Source: Przewalskia tangutica
Taxonomy: Eukaryota > Streptophyta > Magnoliopsida > Solanales > Solanaceae
Length of the DNA stretch: 64,000 nt
Assembly (NCBI GenBank): GCA_029844215.1
Contig: CM056721.1
Coordinates: forward strand, 58,507,815 to 58,571,814
Reading direction: 5' to 3'
The position numbers were made by a program, and so were the translations under genes. Shown here piece by piece: positions 49,033 through 59,529 of this stretch (positions within the stretch are counted from its first letter, which is position 1; every line of letters starts with the position of its first letter). Below the pieces are notes generated by a model. It had not been told where the DNA came from. It worked only from the letters and a program-made list of their open reading frames with translations, and made no database searches.

Positions 49033-49478
49033 AATATGACGATTCTACATCGAGTCCCATGAGATGGGCCGAGATATGATGATTTTACATCGAGTCCCAT
49101 GAGATGGGCCGAGATATGACGATTCGACATCGAGTCCCATGAGATGGGCCGAGATATGACGATTTTACATCGAGTCCCATGAGATGGGCCGAGATATGAC
49201 GATTCGACATCGAGTCCCATGAGATGGGCCGAGATATGACGATTTTACATCGAGTCCCATGAGATGGGCCGAGATATGACGATTCGACATCGAGTCCCAT
49301 GAGATGGGCCGAGATATGACGATTTTACATCGAGTCCCATGAGATGGGCCGAGATATGACGATTCGACATCGAGTCCCATGAGATGGGCCGAGATATGAT
49401 GATTCTACATCGAGTCCCATTAGATGGGCCGAGATATGATGATTCCACCTCGAGTCCCATGGGATGGGCCGAGACATG
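49033..49478 (+). repeat. 40-bp minisatellite, right part (N2 3' LTR)
   Basis: Eleven copies at exact 40-bp spacing from 49052 to 49452. From 49081 to 49380 the spacer alternates TTTT/TTCG, an 80-bp dimer. Confidence 0.94.
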
Positions 49479-50086
49479 TTATACGCATCATACGATTTAT
49501 ACCTAGATCACGCAGCGGGAAGGAGTTCCACGCATGAGGATGACTCGGTGGCGTGAGTCCCCGGCTTGACATACGATCGCTTTATGTCAGGAATCGTAGT
49601 TTGGTTATCATACATGTCTCCTATTTTATATGATCGCATGATTTCATTTACTGATTTTCGCCACATACTTGGTACTCAGATCGACCTTCGGGCTGCGTCA
49701 TGCCGCAGAGTACATCGTTGTGGATCCTCGCCATGGATCACAAGCAGCGTTTTGGGAAGCTCCGTTTCTCCGGAGGCTTATCTTTGGTATAGTCCCCTGT
49801 CATTGTAGGTACTTGTACATTCAGGGGTATGGCGGGGCCCTGTCCCGTCATAGTTGTGGTTACATTCTTAGAGGTCTGTAGTATTGTTGTGGGCAGGGTT
49901 TGTAAAAGGATTTAACTGTTCGGTTTGATATATATACAGTAAGGTGACCGTTTTGGTTAGCCTGTTTCTTACTTTATGTTGTGTTTCATGTTTAAGTTTT
50001 TATTTCCGCTGATTTTTCTCTGATGTTGTATCACTAGGGTGCCCGGGGTAAGGCACCAGTCGCGGGCCCGAGGTCGGGTCGTGACA

Positions 50087-50581
50087 TGGACATTGCCCGT
50101 ATACAGGCTTATGCACAAGGGATGGAGGAACGTAGAGACCGACGTAGAGACCAGGATCAGCATAAGAGGCCGACAGCAGGTCCTTCTCGAACTCAAGAGA
50201 TGCATCGCCAAAGAAGAAAGTTATACACCTCCGCCAAGATGAGTGGTCCTCCGCGCCTTGGCGTCCAGGTATTCAGAGGTCGAGCTCCGTGTTTCAGATT
50301 TTCCGGAGGTGAGTACTCGCCGGATGAGGCCACCCGTATCTCAGTGTGGCCGTTGTGGTAAAACCCATAGGGGGGAATGTCATGGTGTTCAGAGGGCTTG
50401 TTTTACATTCGGCCAACAATGCCATTTGGCGAGAGACTATCCGACCAGAGATGGCACTGGTGGGATAGCACAGACTACGGGATCAGTTGCGGGTTCTTCG
50501 CCTTCAATGGCTAGGCAGGATGTTCATACACCTGAGCTACGGAGGTCGCGGTGGAAGTTCCCAGTTTTAGCGGTCCTTTGA
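50087..50581 (+). pseudogene. gag: N1 gag, C-terminal part (nucleocapsid)
   Basis: Resumes after the TSD with MDIARIQAYAQGMEERRDRR, then a basic linker. A frameshift between about 50230 and 50310 moves the rest to another frame: QCGRCGKTHRGEC (first knuckle, CX2CX3HX4C, one spacer residue short) and CFTFGQQCHLARDYP (second, with two cysteines changed to F and Y). Then a Gly/Ser-rich tail ends at TGA 50579-50581. Confidence 0.84.
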
Positions 50582-51409
50582 ACCGCCCATTTGATTTTCA
50601 GGTATATCCTTAACCCTCTAGAGACTAGTATGTATTGATGGTTTGATGATGTGTTAAGTGTTATGTTCGGTTGGCATTGTGATAAAATATGATTTAGAAG
50701 CCTGGTTAGTGATAAGGGTAAGTCTGGGGATGAGACAATTGTGAACCTTAGAATTTATAACAGTTGAGACCTTAGATGTAAGGCCGTCTTGAGAAATATT
50801 TTATGGTTAGTCTTTGTCGAAGTACTTGGTATGCGTGAACTAAATTTTTGTGGTAATTCCATAGGTAGTATGAGATGGAAGTAGTAGCTTTCATGACGTG
50901 AATTAGTAAGATTGTTCCGGATCGGGGAACAAGAGTTTGGCGCGATAGCGGGTCGGGTTGAGGCCAGATCGCGGGTCAACCCGCAGCCCGGAATGAGGTG
51001 GGGTCAGTTCGAGGTGGTCCCGCCAGGTGGTAGGGTCACGAGGGTGCTAGGCCCAAGTTTAGGTAACCATCGTATGAGTTCATAGATGCGTTCGACCAGA
51101 ATCGGATCGTGAAGGCCGGGATTGGCCTTAAAGGAATGTGAGGCTAGTAAGATAACCAAGGTTGGAGGTAGTAACTCCAAGGTTTTCGAAACTGAAGCAA
51201 TGACGGAAGTATGGTACGTGTAATAGAAAGAGTTCGGGTGTTCGAGAAAGGTACGACGAGTAAGGAAAGGAGTGAACATGTGTTAAGAGAAGGGAAGTGA
51301 TCATTTTGTGAAGTAACGAGGTGAAGAAAGTATCCTTTAGACCTTGGGTGGAAGCTTTTGTGACGTTAGAGGTTATTTCCTCGTTGGCTTGGATTAGGGT
51401 TTTGCGCAT

Positions 51410-51531
51410 GTGTTATATTATGGTCAGGTGTGGCATAATTGGTTTTGTAAGTATAGTAGTGAAGACTATAGTGTTATATTATGGTCAGGTGTGGCATAAT
51501 TGGTTTTGTAAGTATAGTAGTGAAGACTATA
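51410..51531 (+). repeat. 61-bp perfect tandem duplication near N1 PPT
   Basis: Starts GTGTTATATTATGGTCAGGT at 51410 and again at 51471. Single in N2 (near 42690-42760). Confidence 0.92.
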
Positions 51532-51584
51532 CCGGCGCGTGTATGTTTTGAGACTTAGAAGGAACATTCGGGACGAATGTTTCT

Positions 51585-51597
51585 AAGGGGGGAAGAA
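51585..51597 (+). promoter_or_regulatory. N1 polypurine tract
   Basis: AAGGGGGGAAGAA next to the 3' LTR start TGTTACACCCCG at 51598. Confidence 0.92.
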
Positions 51598-51896
51598 TGT
51601 TACACCCCGTAGTTCCAGGGTATGTATATGAGGACGTGTGTGCGAGAATACGACATTAAAATTGGAAAGGAAGAAAGACATGATTTTTTTCGACGGAAAA
51701 GTTTCCGAACTTCGTGAAGTAAAAAGGTTTATTATTGAGAATTGAATTCTCAACTTTGGTATTTAAGACTTTAAGAATATATAGGAATTATGGAATTTGT
51801 TTTTACGGATTTGGTCATGTGGGACCCACCCGAGGAATTTTACGTTTTGTGGGGCCCACGAGGGTTACGGAATTTTATGGACGAATGGGAGGGCGA

Positions 51897-52089
51897 CACG
51901 TGGCATCTCCCCCACTTGGTGTTGGACGAAAATTTCAAGGGTTGGATGGTCATTTGACCATTGTGGATGATAAGTCTTCAAGCTTGATATTATTGACCAA
52001 GTCAACTTGTCCACTTGGCTATTATCCATGTGTTCTTCATCCTAGCCACACATTTGTTATAATCTTGACCCTCCATTGTTTTATATATA
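51897..52089 (+). promoter_or_regulatory. N1 3' LTR U3 promoter elements
   Basis: G-box CACGTG (51897-51902) and TATATATA (52082-52089), as in N8. Confidence 0.65.
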
Positions 52090-54439
52090 CACACTAGTGC
52101 AATACAAGCTCTTCCAACACTTAGAATTATTTTCACATTGTTGTTCTTCATTGAGGGCTCTCGGGTTTGAGAGATTTTCCACACAAAAAAAATTGTAGTT
52201 TTGTTCCATTATTCACAAGACTTAAACCCAAGGTCCTTAAGAGTATTGTAAGGTTATCTCAATAGAAAGATCCCGGAAAAGTGGCGTTTTCGTATTAGTC
52301 GCAAGGCGGAAACTTAAGGAGTTCTTCAACTTTGAAGTTGGAACTTGAAGATGAGTTCTTCATAGGCTTCTAAGGAGTGCTTGGAGCGAATTGGAACATA
52401 AGGAAAGGAGCTAAGAATTGCTAAGGGGCGACTTTGAATCTTGGAAAGATTGAGGGCTTGTAAAGGTATAATTCTTGTCGTTTTAGTAATTAAGATTACT
52501 TATTGTTGTAGCTATGGATATTAGCAAGCATGAGGTATTTAGTATGAAGTTTGATAAGTATATTGACTATTGGAACCCTAATCCGAAAACTAGTATGTTA
52601 GCCCTTATGATTGTAATTCAAGTTGGTTACTAGTTTAGTCGTCACATGTTATATAAAGAAGGAATTATAATTGTTAAGTTGTTTATGACTATATAACATG
52701 TTTGACCCAAGAACTTGGATTGTAAAAGAATTGGAAGCCTTTATGTTGTAGCACCTTTTAGCCGTGAATGGCATGGAAATTATTGGATTGTTTTGTATTA
52801 TTGTGGGGCAGAATTTTACACGTATTGTAAGACGTGTAATCCCCTTTGTATTTGCTGATTTTATTGAGCCTTAAATGTGGCGTTTGGGTATTGAATTCGG
52901 CCTTGAAAAAGGTGGCAAAGTATGTAGAAACAAAGGAAGTGCTGCCCGATTTTCCGTAGAATTTAGTGACCTTGTACTTAGAATATTCTACGAAGAGAGC
53001 TAGAGGTTAATAGACATTTTATGACCATCATAGGTTGAAGTACTACGAGTAGCGCATTCTACTTGAAGGGTGGAAAAGGCTAGCAAGGGTATAGTACTTT
53101 GGAGCATTTTGCTAATTGTCGATAATCGTCGCGAGGTATGTGAACCTCTTCCTATCTTTTCTAGCATGATTGTTGTAAACTATGTAGTACGGTAGACATA
53201 CGTGTGCTAAACGAATTTAGTTGGTTTAAAACATAAAGTGTTATAATGGATTTATGGGAAGTTAATTATAACGACTTTATGTAGGTAAAGGAATGGTTGA
53301 TTGATTTTAAAAGATAAGAGACTTGACTTATATTTGACTTGATATGCTTTGTTAAGGACTTGAATTGTGTTAAAAAGTTGTGGAACCTCATTCGTGAGTA
53401 ATGAGTACTTGATTTTTAAAGAATAATGTTATATTGATTTCGGAAATGGGAATAAGTATCGAACAAGCCATTGCAGCGTTAATAAAGGAAAAAGTAATGA
53501 CAATTAATTATATTAAAATAAGTAGAAACCTCCATCTACATAGAAGCTAAGATAAGACAAAATTGTATTACATTTCCTAGATCATGGCTGCTTTAATAAG
53601 ATCATTATAAACAAGTATTAATTTTCTTAAATTCCAAAGTAAGGAACTTGATTTTCTAAAAGAAAAGAGACTTGAGGAATTGAAAAGTTTTTGGTTTAAA
53701 AGAAAGGCATGGTCTTGTCTTAAATTGGTTTAAAACATAAAGTGTTATAATAGCTTTATGGGAAGTTAGTTATAACGACTTTATGAAAACAAAAGAATGG
53801 TTTTATTATTGGATTTAAAATGGTAACTTGATTTTGGGAAAAGAGAAGTAACTTGGGTTTTAAAAGTATACTTGACGTTGTTTTAAAAATGTAAGCCACT
53901 TGGAAAAAAAGTATAAAGTACTTGATTTAAACATGAACGTGTTTGGTACTACGGATATTAGTATCGAGTTGTTTTTACGTAAAAAGAGATCTTTTCGAAA
54001 GAATTAAAGTACGTAGTACCTTAGGGTTGAAACCCGGATTGTTGGCATAAAATGGAAGTACTTGAGTTTATATAAACGGTGAATCAATTTACATGTTAAT
54101 GAAAGTCTAAAAGTATGTTGAACTTGCCTATGCTAGTTGTGATAGCTTTTGTTGTGCAAGTATTGTATTTCTATACCACCGCGTCTCTCGATGGAGGGCC
54201 GGCTGACTTGTTGTGAACTTACTTGGACGTACCGGCAGTGACGGAGGATTCCACGGGTATGCTTCCATTGTTATTATCACATGGACATGTCTACACCGAT
54301 GAGGGATTCCGGGGGCATGCGGCCATGCAGCGGGTTAAACTCCCGGTATATTATTATTGTCACATGGGCATGTCTACACCGATGAGGGATTCCGGGGGCA
54401 TGTGACCATTATTGTTATTCCATGGACTAGCTCTCCATG

Positions 54440-54930
54440 AGGTTTTACTGATTCGGCTTTGGTATCTGGTAGTTGGATCTCGTACTTGCCCCGGTCGTGG
54501 CTGATTCGGCTTTGGTATCTGGTAGTTAGCCTTCGTACTTGCCCCGTTCAGTTTTGTGGCGAAGTCTCGTGATTACAGTTGTGATCTGGTGGTTAGCCTA
54601 GTTACTTGCCCCCGTCAGCTACGTGGCGCAGATGGATCTGGTAGAGGCTATCGCACTTGCCACGTGTCAGCTTCGCGAGTCAGTGTTTGGACGAAGTTTC
54701 GTGATTACGGTTGTGATCTGGTGGTTAGCCTAGTTACTTGCCCCCGTCAGCTACGTGGCGCAGGTGGATCTGGTAGAGGCTATCGCACTTGCCACGTGTC
54801 AGCTTCGTGATATACTTATTTAGTATTGTTGGTACGGTAGGTTACGTAGGCGGCTTCGTACTTGCCGGTCGATTGATGATGCAGTTGGATCCGGTAGCTA
54901 TGCCTTCGCACTTGCCGTCGGTTTATGACA
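54440..54930 (+). repeat. N1 3' LTR minisatellite slot
   Basis: Counterpart of 1390-1880 with the same 132-bp duplication. Copies after 54840 are corrupted. Confidence 0.75.
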
Positions 54931-55621
54931 CAGTGGGTCCCGTGTTCATGTGTACTCATTGGTGTTATTATATCATAGATCGCCAGGTGAGAAGGTATTC
55001 CACGGGCATGATTGATGTTGTGGCGTGAGACCCATAGTTATATTTGAGTGATGACTTTGAGGCGTGAGTCACGACTTTACATATTCGCTTATATATTGTG
55101 GGATCGTAGTTTGGTTATCATACATGTCTCCTGTTTTATATAGACTGTTATGATTTCATTTACAGTATTTTCAGTTTCACATACTTGGTACCTGTTATAC
55201 TGACCTCCTTCGGGGGGCTGCATTCATATAGCAGGTAGAGGTACACCGATTGTTGATCCTCGCTCATAGGATCACAGTTCAGCATTTTGGGAAGCTCCGT
55301 TTCTCTGGAGGCTTATCTTTTGGTATAGTCCCCTGTCATTGTAAGTATTTGTACATTCAGGGGTATGGCGGGGCCCTGTCCCGTCATAGTTGTTGTTACA
55401 TTCTTAGAGGTCTGTAGTACTGTTGTGGGCAGGGTTTGTAAAGGATTTACTGTTCGATTTTGATGTATATACAGGAAGGTAACCGTTTTGGGTTAGCCTA
55501 TTTCTTATTTTATGTCTTGTTTCATGTTTAAGTTTTTATTTCCGCTGATTTTCTCTGATGTTGTATCACTAGGGTGCCCGGGGTAAGGCACCAGTCACGG
55601 GCCCGAGGTCGGGTCGTGACA

Positions 55622-56509
55622 CCCGGTCAGCGACGTGATGCAGGGTGGATCTGGTAGAGGCTATCGTACTTGCCCCGGTCAGCTTCGTGATACAGTTATT
55701 AGTATTGTTGGTACGGTAGGTTCTGGTAGCTGGCTTTCGTACTTGCCCCGGTCAGTTGAGGATGCAGGGTGGATCTGGTAGCTATGCCTTCGTACTTGCC
55801 CCGTACGGTTCTTATGACACAGGTGGAACCTGGTGTTCATGTGTGTACTCCTTGGTGTTGTTACATCATAGACTGTCAGCAGTGATGAAGGAATTCCACG
55901 GGCATGATTGATATTGTAGGCGTGAGACTCATGGTTATATTTGAGTGATGACTTTGAGGGCATGAGTCCCTGACTTGACATGACTGCTTATATATTGTGT
56001 ACTGTAGTTTGGTTATCATACATGTCTCCTGCTTTATATAGACTATTATGATTTCATTTACGATTTTCGATTTCACATACTTGGTACTGTTGTCTTGACC
56101 TCGCCCAGCTGCGTTCATGCCGCAGGTAGAGGTACACCGGTTGTTGATCCTCGCTCATAGGATCACAGTTCAGCGTTTTGGGAAGCTCCGTTTCTCCGGA
56201 GGCTTATCTTTTGGTATGATTCCCTGAGGTTGTAGGTTCTTGTACATTCAGGGGTATGGCGGGGCCCTGTCCCGTCGTTGTTATAAAATTCTTAGAGGTC
56301 TGTAGTACTGTTGTGGGCAGGGTTTGTAAAGGATGTAACTGTTCAAATTTCTATATATATGCAAAAAGGTGACCGTTTTGGTTATCCTGTTTTCTTATTT
56401 CATTGTTTCATATCTGTAAGTTTTTATTTTCGCTGATTTTCCCTGATGTTGTATCACTAGGGTGCCCGGGGTAAGGCACCAGTCGCGGGCCCGAGATCGG
56501 GTCGTGACA
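55622..56509 (+). mobile_element. N9: LTR 3' fragment into which N1 inserted
   Basis: Continues as LTR sequence from within the repeat slot (CCCGGTCAGCGACGTG) through the structured block to GGGTCGTGACA at 56509. The rest of N9 is left of the window. Next to it lies non-family sequence starting CCACCAGTCC, so 56509/56510 is its outer edge and CCACC a candidate TSD. Confidence 0.82.
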
Positions 56510-56868
56510 CCACCAGTCCGGTCGAACCAAGCAGGGGAGTCTTTGACTATATTGTCACGTCCTTACATTTTATTATTTTCGTGGCTTGCCTACTCTCACC
56601 CATTTTTCATATTTTTTGCAGGAAGACCGTCCTCGCAAATAGTCGAGGGCGGCCGGAAGAAAATAAAAAAAAGAAAGAAAAAGAAAAAAAATCATCACAA
56701 GAATGAGCTGGAGTTATGTTGACGGAAAGAAGTCAGCTTATACCAGATTCAACGAAGCATCGCTCTGGGTCCTATATTTTGTATCTTTATACATATTTGC
56801 AAATTCAATTGATATGTCTAGTGTCGATTACATAATTATTTATCATGCATTTTACAACATAATCATCC

Positions 56869-56936
56869 CGAATTACGCGTGTCTGATTCTCACCATACGG
56901 TGTGATACTTAGGCAACTCATCTTGGGTTTGACACC
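56869..56936 (+). repeat. Hairpin module copy i
   Basis: GAATTACG...CTGAT, stem TCTCACC (56888-56894), loop ATAC, stem GGTGTGA (56899-56905, one mismatch), then TACTTAGGCAAC. Confidence 0.6.
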
Positions 56937-56975
56937 ACCACATAAAATAAAATAAAAAGAAAAAGATGGGGACAT

Positions 56976-57110
56976 ATTTGGTTCACTCATTCATTGCATT
57001 TATCCAATCACGGATATTCATTATTGCATTTCAATCATTCTATCACATACATTCATTCATGCATTTCATTCATTCTATCACATCCATTCATTTTTTCATT
57101 ACATTCCTTT
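56976..57110 (+). repeat. ATTC-rich simple sequence
   Basis: Imperfect CATTCATT runs with interspersed TCTATCACAT; T-rich to about 57180. Confidence 0.7.
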
Positions 57111-57222
57111 TACTTTGCATTAGTCTTATATTGAACAATCATTTGTTTTGCACAGCTTTTACTTTTGCATTTCTTTCATGAATGAATTCTTTTTAAATCA
57201 TACGTTTTATAACATATCTGAA

Positions 57223-57290
57223 TGAACTACGCACATCTGATTCTCGTCAAAGATGAGATACGTAGGCAGTCTTACTCGGGTTCGGTACCC
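57223..57290 (+). repeat. Hairpin module copy ii
   Basis: GAACTACG...CTGAT, stem TCTCGTC (57242-57248), loop AAA, stem GATGAGA (57252-57258), then TACGTAGGCAG. All seven pairs form if one G-U is allowed. Confidence 0.65.
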
Positions 57291-58643
57291 TTTATTCAAA
57301 AAATACAAAAAAAAATATTTTGTTCATAAATAAAAAAAATGTTATCCAAAAATGCAAAAAAACATTTTTTAAGTATCGTTGTTTGACTTGGTTGATACCA
57401 ACACAGTTAGGAGTGTGCATAGGAAAGAACGAGTAATAATCAATATGGGCTGACTTCGTGGTAAACCATAGATTATTTTGGTACCTCTCACGCACACCTG
57501 TAATGACATTGTCTAGCATGCTTTCAAGATAAGAACGAAACCAACCTCATTGTTTCATGTGCATTGTGTGGTGAGTTTTAGAATAAGTTCAATTGCATTG
57601 CATTGTGATCTAGAACTTGGCCTGAATGTTTGTTGAGGTGAAATCCTGAGTAACACTCGGTGTAGGAAATGATCGTAGGCTTTTTTGACCCGTTTGAGCC
57701 TTTTCAACCTACCAAATAACATTATCCATAGTACACCCCTTTTGAGCCTAAACTTGTTCTTTCGACAACCGCATATTACATCTATACCCTTTCTGAGTGC
57801 GTACGCATTATCCCTCTCTTGGCCCGACCTCCTTGAGCGCTTTAGAAATGTGCAAGTGTCTGACAATATTCTGCGTCGAAATTTGCAAAGACAAAAATTG
57901 TCAAAGTTCCAAAAGGAAAAAACACAAATGACGACTTCACAAAAAGAAGAAATCAAAAGCCCCGGCATTATAAAAAAAATAAAAATGAATACAAATGAGA
58001 GAATAACTTTGGAAAAGGGGGGCTCCAAACGAAAGATTCAAAAAGAAGTCAGTACAGAAAAACTGGGACAAAAGAAAGCAGGTCAGCATTAAAGCACACA
58101 AATATCAAGCACGGACGTAGTCCAACGCTCGAGGAAGGATTAGTCACTTTTTATCCAAATGATATTCATCCCTTCCCCCAAACCTACATTACAAGCCCGT
58201 GACAAGTCTTACATGATCTTATACTAAGGGTTCTCACATTAGTGGATACTTACATGATGGCCAAGCCTATGGTATCACAATTGCATGCATTGAACATCCT
58301 TTTGAGTGTGAGCGTACTTCTCTAAACGTCCCAAAATTCAAAATACTGGAATATATGTGAGAAATGGGACTTTCTTCAGTGAGGGCATTTGAAACGTGAG
58401 ATTACGTGTAGTTTGAAACTTTGGCTGCAAGCAAGTGTGTCGATACTTAGGTGTCTGAGGTACCATTTGAAACTATAGGAATTACTCAGAAGTCAGTCTC
58501 GGTTAGACTGAAAGTAAATAACGGAATTCCTAAGCACAATACTAATTGTTGGTATCAACTGAAGTCAGAACGTGATGATGTCTTTCCACTTTTTCAGGAA
58601 AAAAAAACAACAAAAAATACATATAAAAATTCTCATTTTTTGC

Positions 58644-58812
58644 ATCACGAACTACGTCTTGACCTGATTCCCTCAGCGGGATACGTAGGCGGCCACATTG
58701 GCTTCGGTCTCATTTTTTAAAAATTGTACAATCATTTTTTGTATCACGAACTACGTCTTGACCTGATTCCCTCAGCGGGGTACGTAGGCGGCCTAAATCG
58801 GCTTCGGTCACA
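58644..58812 (+). repeat. Hairpin module copies iii and iv (tandem)
   Basis: Two near-identical copies about 97 bp apart: CACGAACTACGTCTTGACCT, then a TCCC/GGGA (or GGGG) stem around TCAGC, then TACGTAGGCGGCC. Confidence 0.7.
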
Positions 58813-58983
58813 CCATTAGAAATCTTCCCATTGGCTCGTGTGCGACAGAATGTGTTTGATTATTCCAAAAAGAGATATGAGCAATTTTTGCCAGAGTTAA
58901 GTCTTGCCCACGCGCCCCGCATAACGAAAACTGGGATAATTTTGGGAAATGCACCGTGAAGAGATCATAATAAGGATTCCAAA

Positions 58984-59028
58984 AGCAATCAGCAATCGCA
59001 GCATCCAGCAAGTCTGTGCATAGACTAC
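58984..59028 (+). repeat. 61-bp repeat, left remnant before N10
   Basis: AGCAATCGCAGCATCCAGCA and ...GACTAC continue the array resumed at 62644; the TSD ACTAC is 59024-59028. Confidence 0.88.
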
Positions 59029-59351
59029 TGTTATACCCCGTAGTTCCAGGGTATGTATGCGAGGACGTACGTACGAGAATACGACATTAAAAATTGGAAA
59101 GGAAGAAAGATGTGATTTTTCGACGGAAAAGTTTCCGGATTTCGTGAAGGAAAAAGGTTCGTTAATGGGAATTGGATTCCCAGATTTGGTATTCGGACTT
59201 CTTGGAATATTTGAGAATTATGGAATTTTATTTCCGGAATTGGTCACGTGGGGCCCACGGAGAAATTTCTGATTTTGTGGGGCCACTTTGTTTTTGAGAT
59301 TTTGGCCATTATGGATATTTTCGAGATGAAATATTTTGGGCAGTAGGAGGC

Positions 59352-59529
59352 GACACGTGTCACCCCTAGGTGGCCTTGTGGCCAGAAATTATGTGCAGTG
59401 GCAAGACAAGTGGCCTTGTCTTGCAAGATATTTTAGTGTGGACAAGTGGCTTGTGGGACCCACACACACTTGTCCCCAATCTCAACCACACACTTGCCTT
59501 CATCCTAGCCCTTGGTTGTCCTATATATA
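59352..59529 (+). promoter_or_regulatory. N10 U3 promoter elements
   Basis: GACACGTGTC (59352-59361) and TATATATA (59522-59529). Confidence 0.68.

Larger units (their letters stand above)
3583..50086 (+). mobile_element. N2: gag-only LTR retrotransposon in N1 gag
   Basis: A 46.5-kb span that is only about 7.5 kb of N2 itself. The 5' LTR runs 3583-40896 (segments 3583-3800, about 16755-17166, 39387-40896), the internal domain 40897-42817, and the 3' LTR 42818-50086 (segments 42818-45180, 49033-50086). It starts TGTTACACCCCGTAG and ends GTCGTGACA, with TSD TGGAC on both sides. N3 and N5 lie in its 5' LTR and N8 in its 3' LTR. About 1.25 kb of the 5' LTR (the counterpart of 43442-44690) is missing at the N5 junction. 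Confidence 0.9.
42818..50086 (+). repeat. N2 3' LTR, split by N8
   Basis: Own sequence is 42818-45180 and 49033-50086, about 3.4 kb. It shows the uninterrupted form of the sites where N3 and N5 entered the 5' LTR. N8 lies in the 40-bp array. It ends GTCGTGACA followed by TSD TGGAC. A G homopolymer of about ten sits at 43998-44010. Confidence 0.9.
50582..51597 (+). other. N1 conserved noncoding tail, hairpin and PPT
   Basis: The same elements as in N2, in the same order. A 61-bp tandem duplication (51410-51531), the hairpin at 51564-51580 and PPT AAGGGGGGAAGAA (51585-51597) close it. No gene. Confidence 0.82.
1..55621 (+). mobile_element. N1: gag-only LTR retrotransposon, 5' end outside window
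   Basis: Outermost family member with both LTRs in view, the 5' one cut by the window edge. Order: 5' LTR (to 2560), PBS, gag 2767-3582, interruption by N2 (3583-50086), rest of gag to 50581, noncoding tail, PPT, 3' LTR 51598-55621. Without N2 the internal domain is about 2.5 kb and has no pol. The 5' LTR from base 1 aligns with the 3' LTR from about 53066 and is nearly identical over its first ~1.7 kb. N1 sits inside an older LTR (N9). The 5 bp after its 3' end, CCCGG (55622-55626), is the candidate TSD, but the left partner is off-window. Confidence 0.88.
51598..55621 (+). repeat. N1 3' LTR (4024 bp, complete)
   Basis: Only full-length N1 LTR here. It gives the U3 missing from the 5' copy. 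Hairpins at 53232-53281 and 53736-53785. Array at about 54440-54930. A block of dense small indels at 54840-55110 sits between near-identical stretches. Ends GTCGTGACA. Confidence 0.93.
56510..59028 (+). mobile_element. Tat/Ogre-like retroelement region (left part)
   Basis: Unrelated to the N family. It has purine-rich tracts (56655-56700), ATTC-rich sequence, four copies of a hairpin module with TACGTAGGC, and CCCGTTTGAGCC / CCCCTTTTGAGCC repeats near 57690-57750. As I recall, these two signatures are typical of Tat/Ogre-lineage LTR or leader sequences. A 135-codon frame (57685-58092) spans them and shows no domain I know. No gag-pol. Confidence 0.45.

Noticed and set aside
57555..58092. 157-codon (minus) and 135-codon (plus) frames in the Tat-like region
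   Set aside because: They overlap each other on opposite strands, show no known domain, and lie in sequence resembling retroelement leader. Not called as genes.
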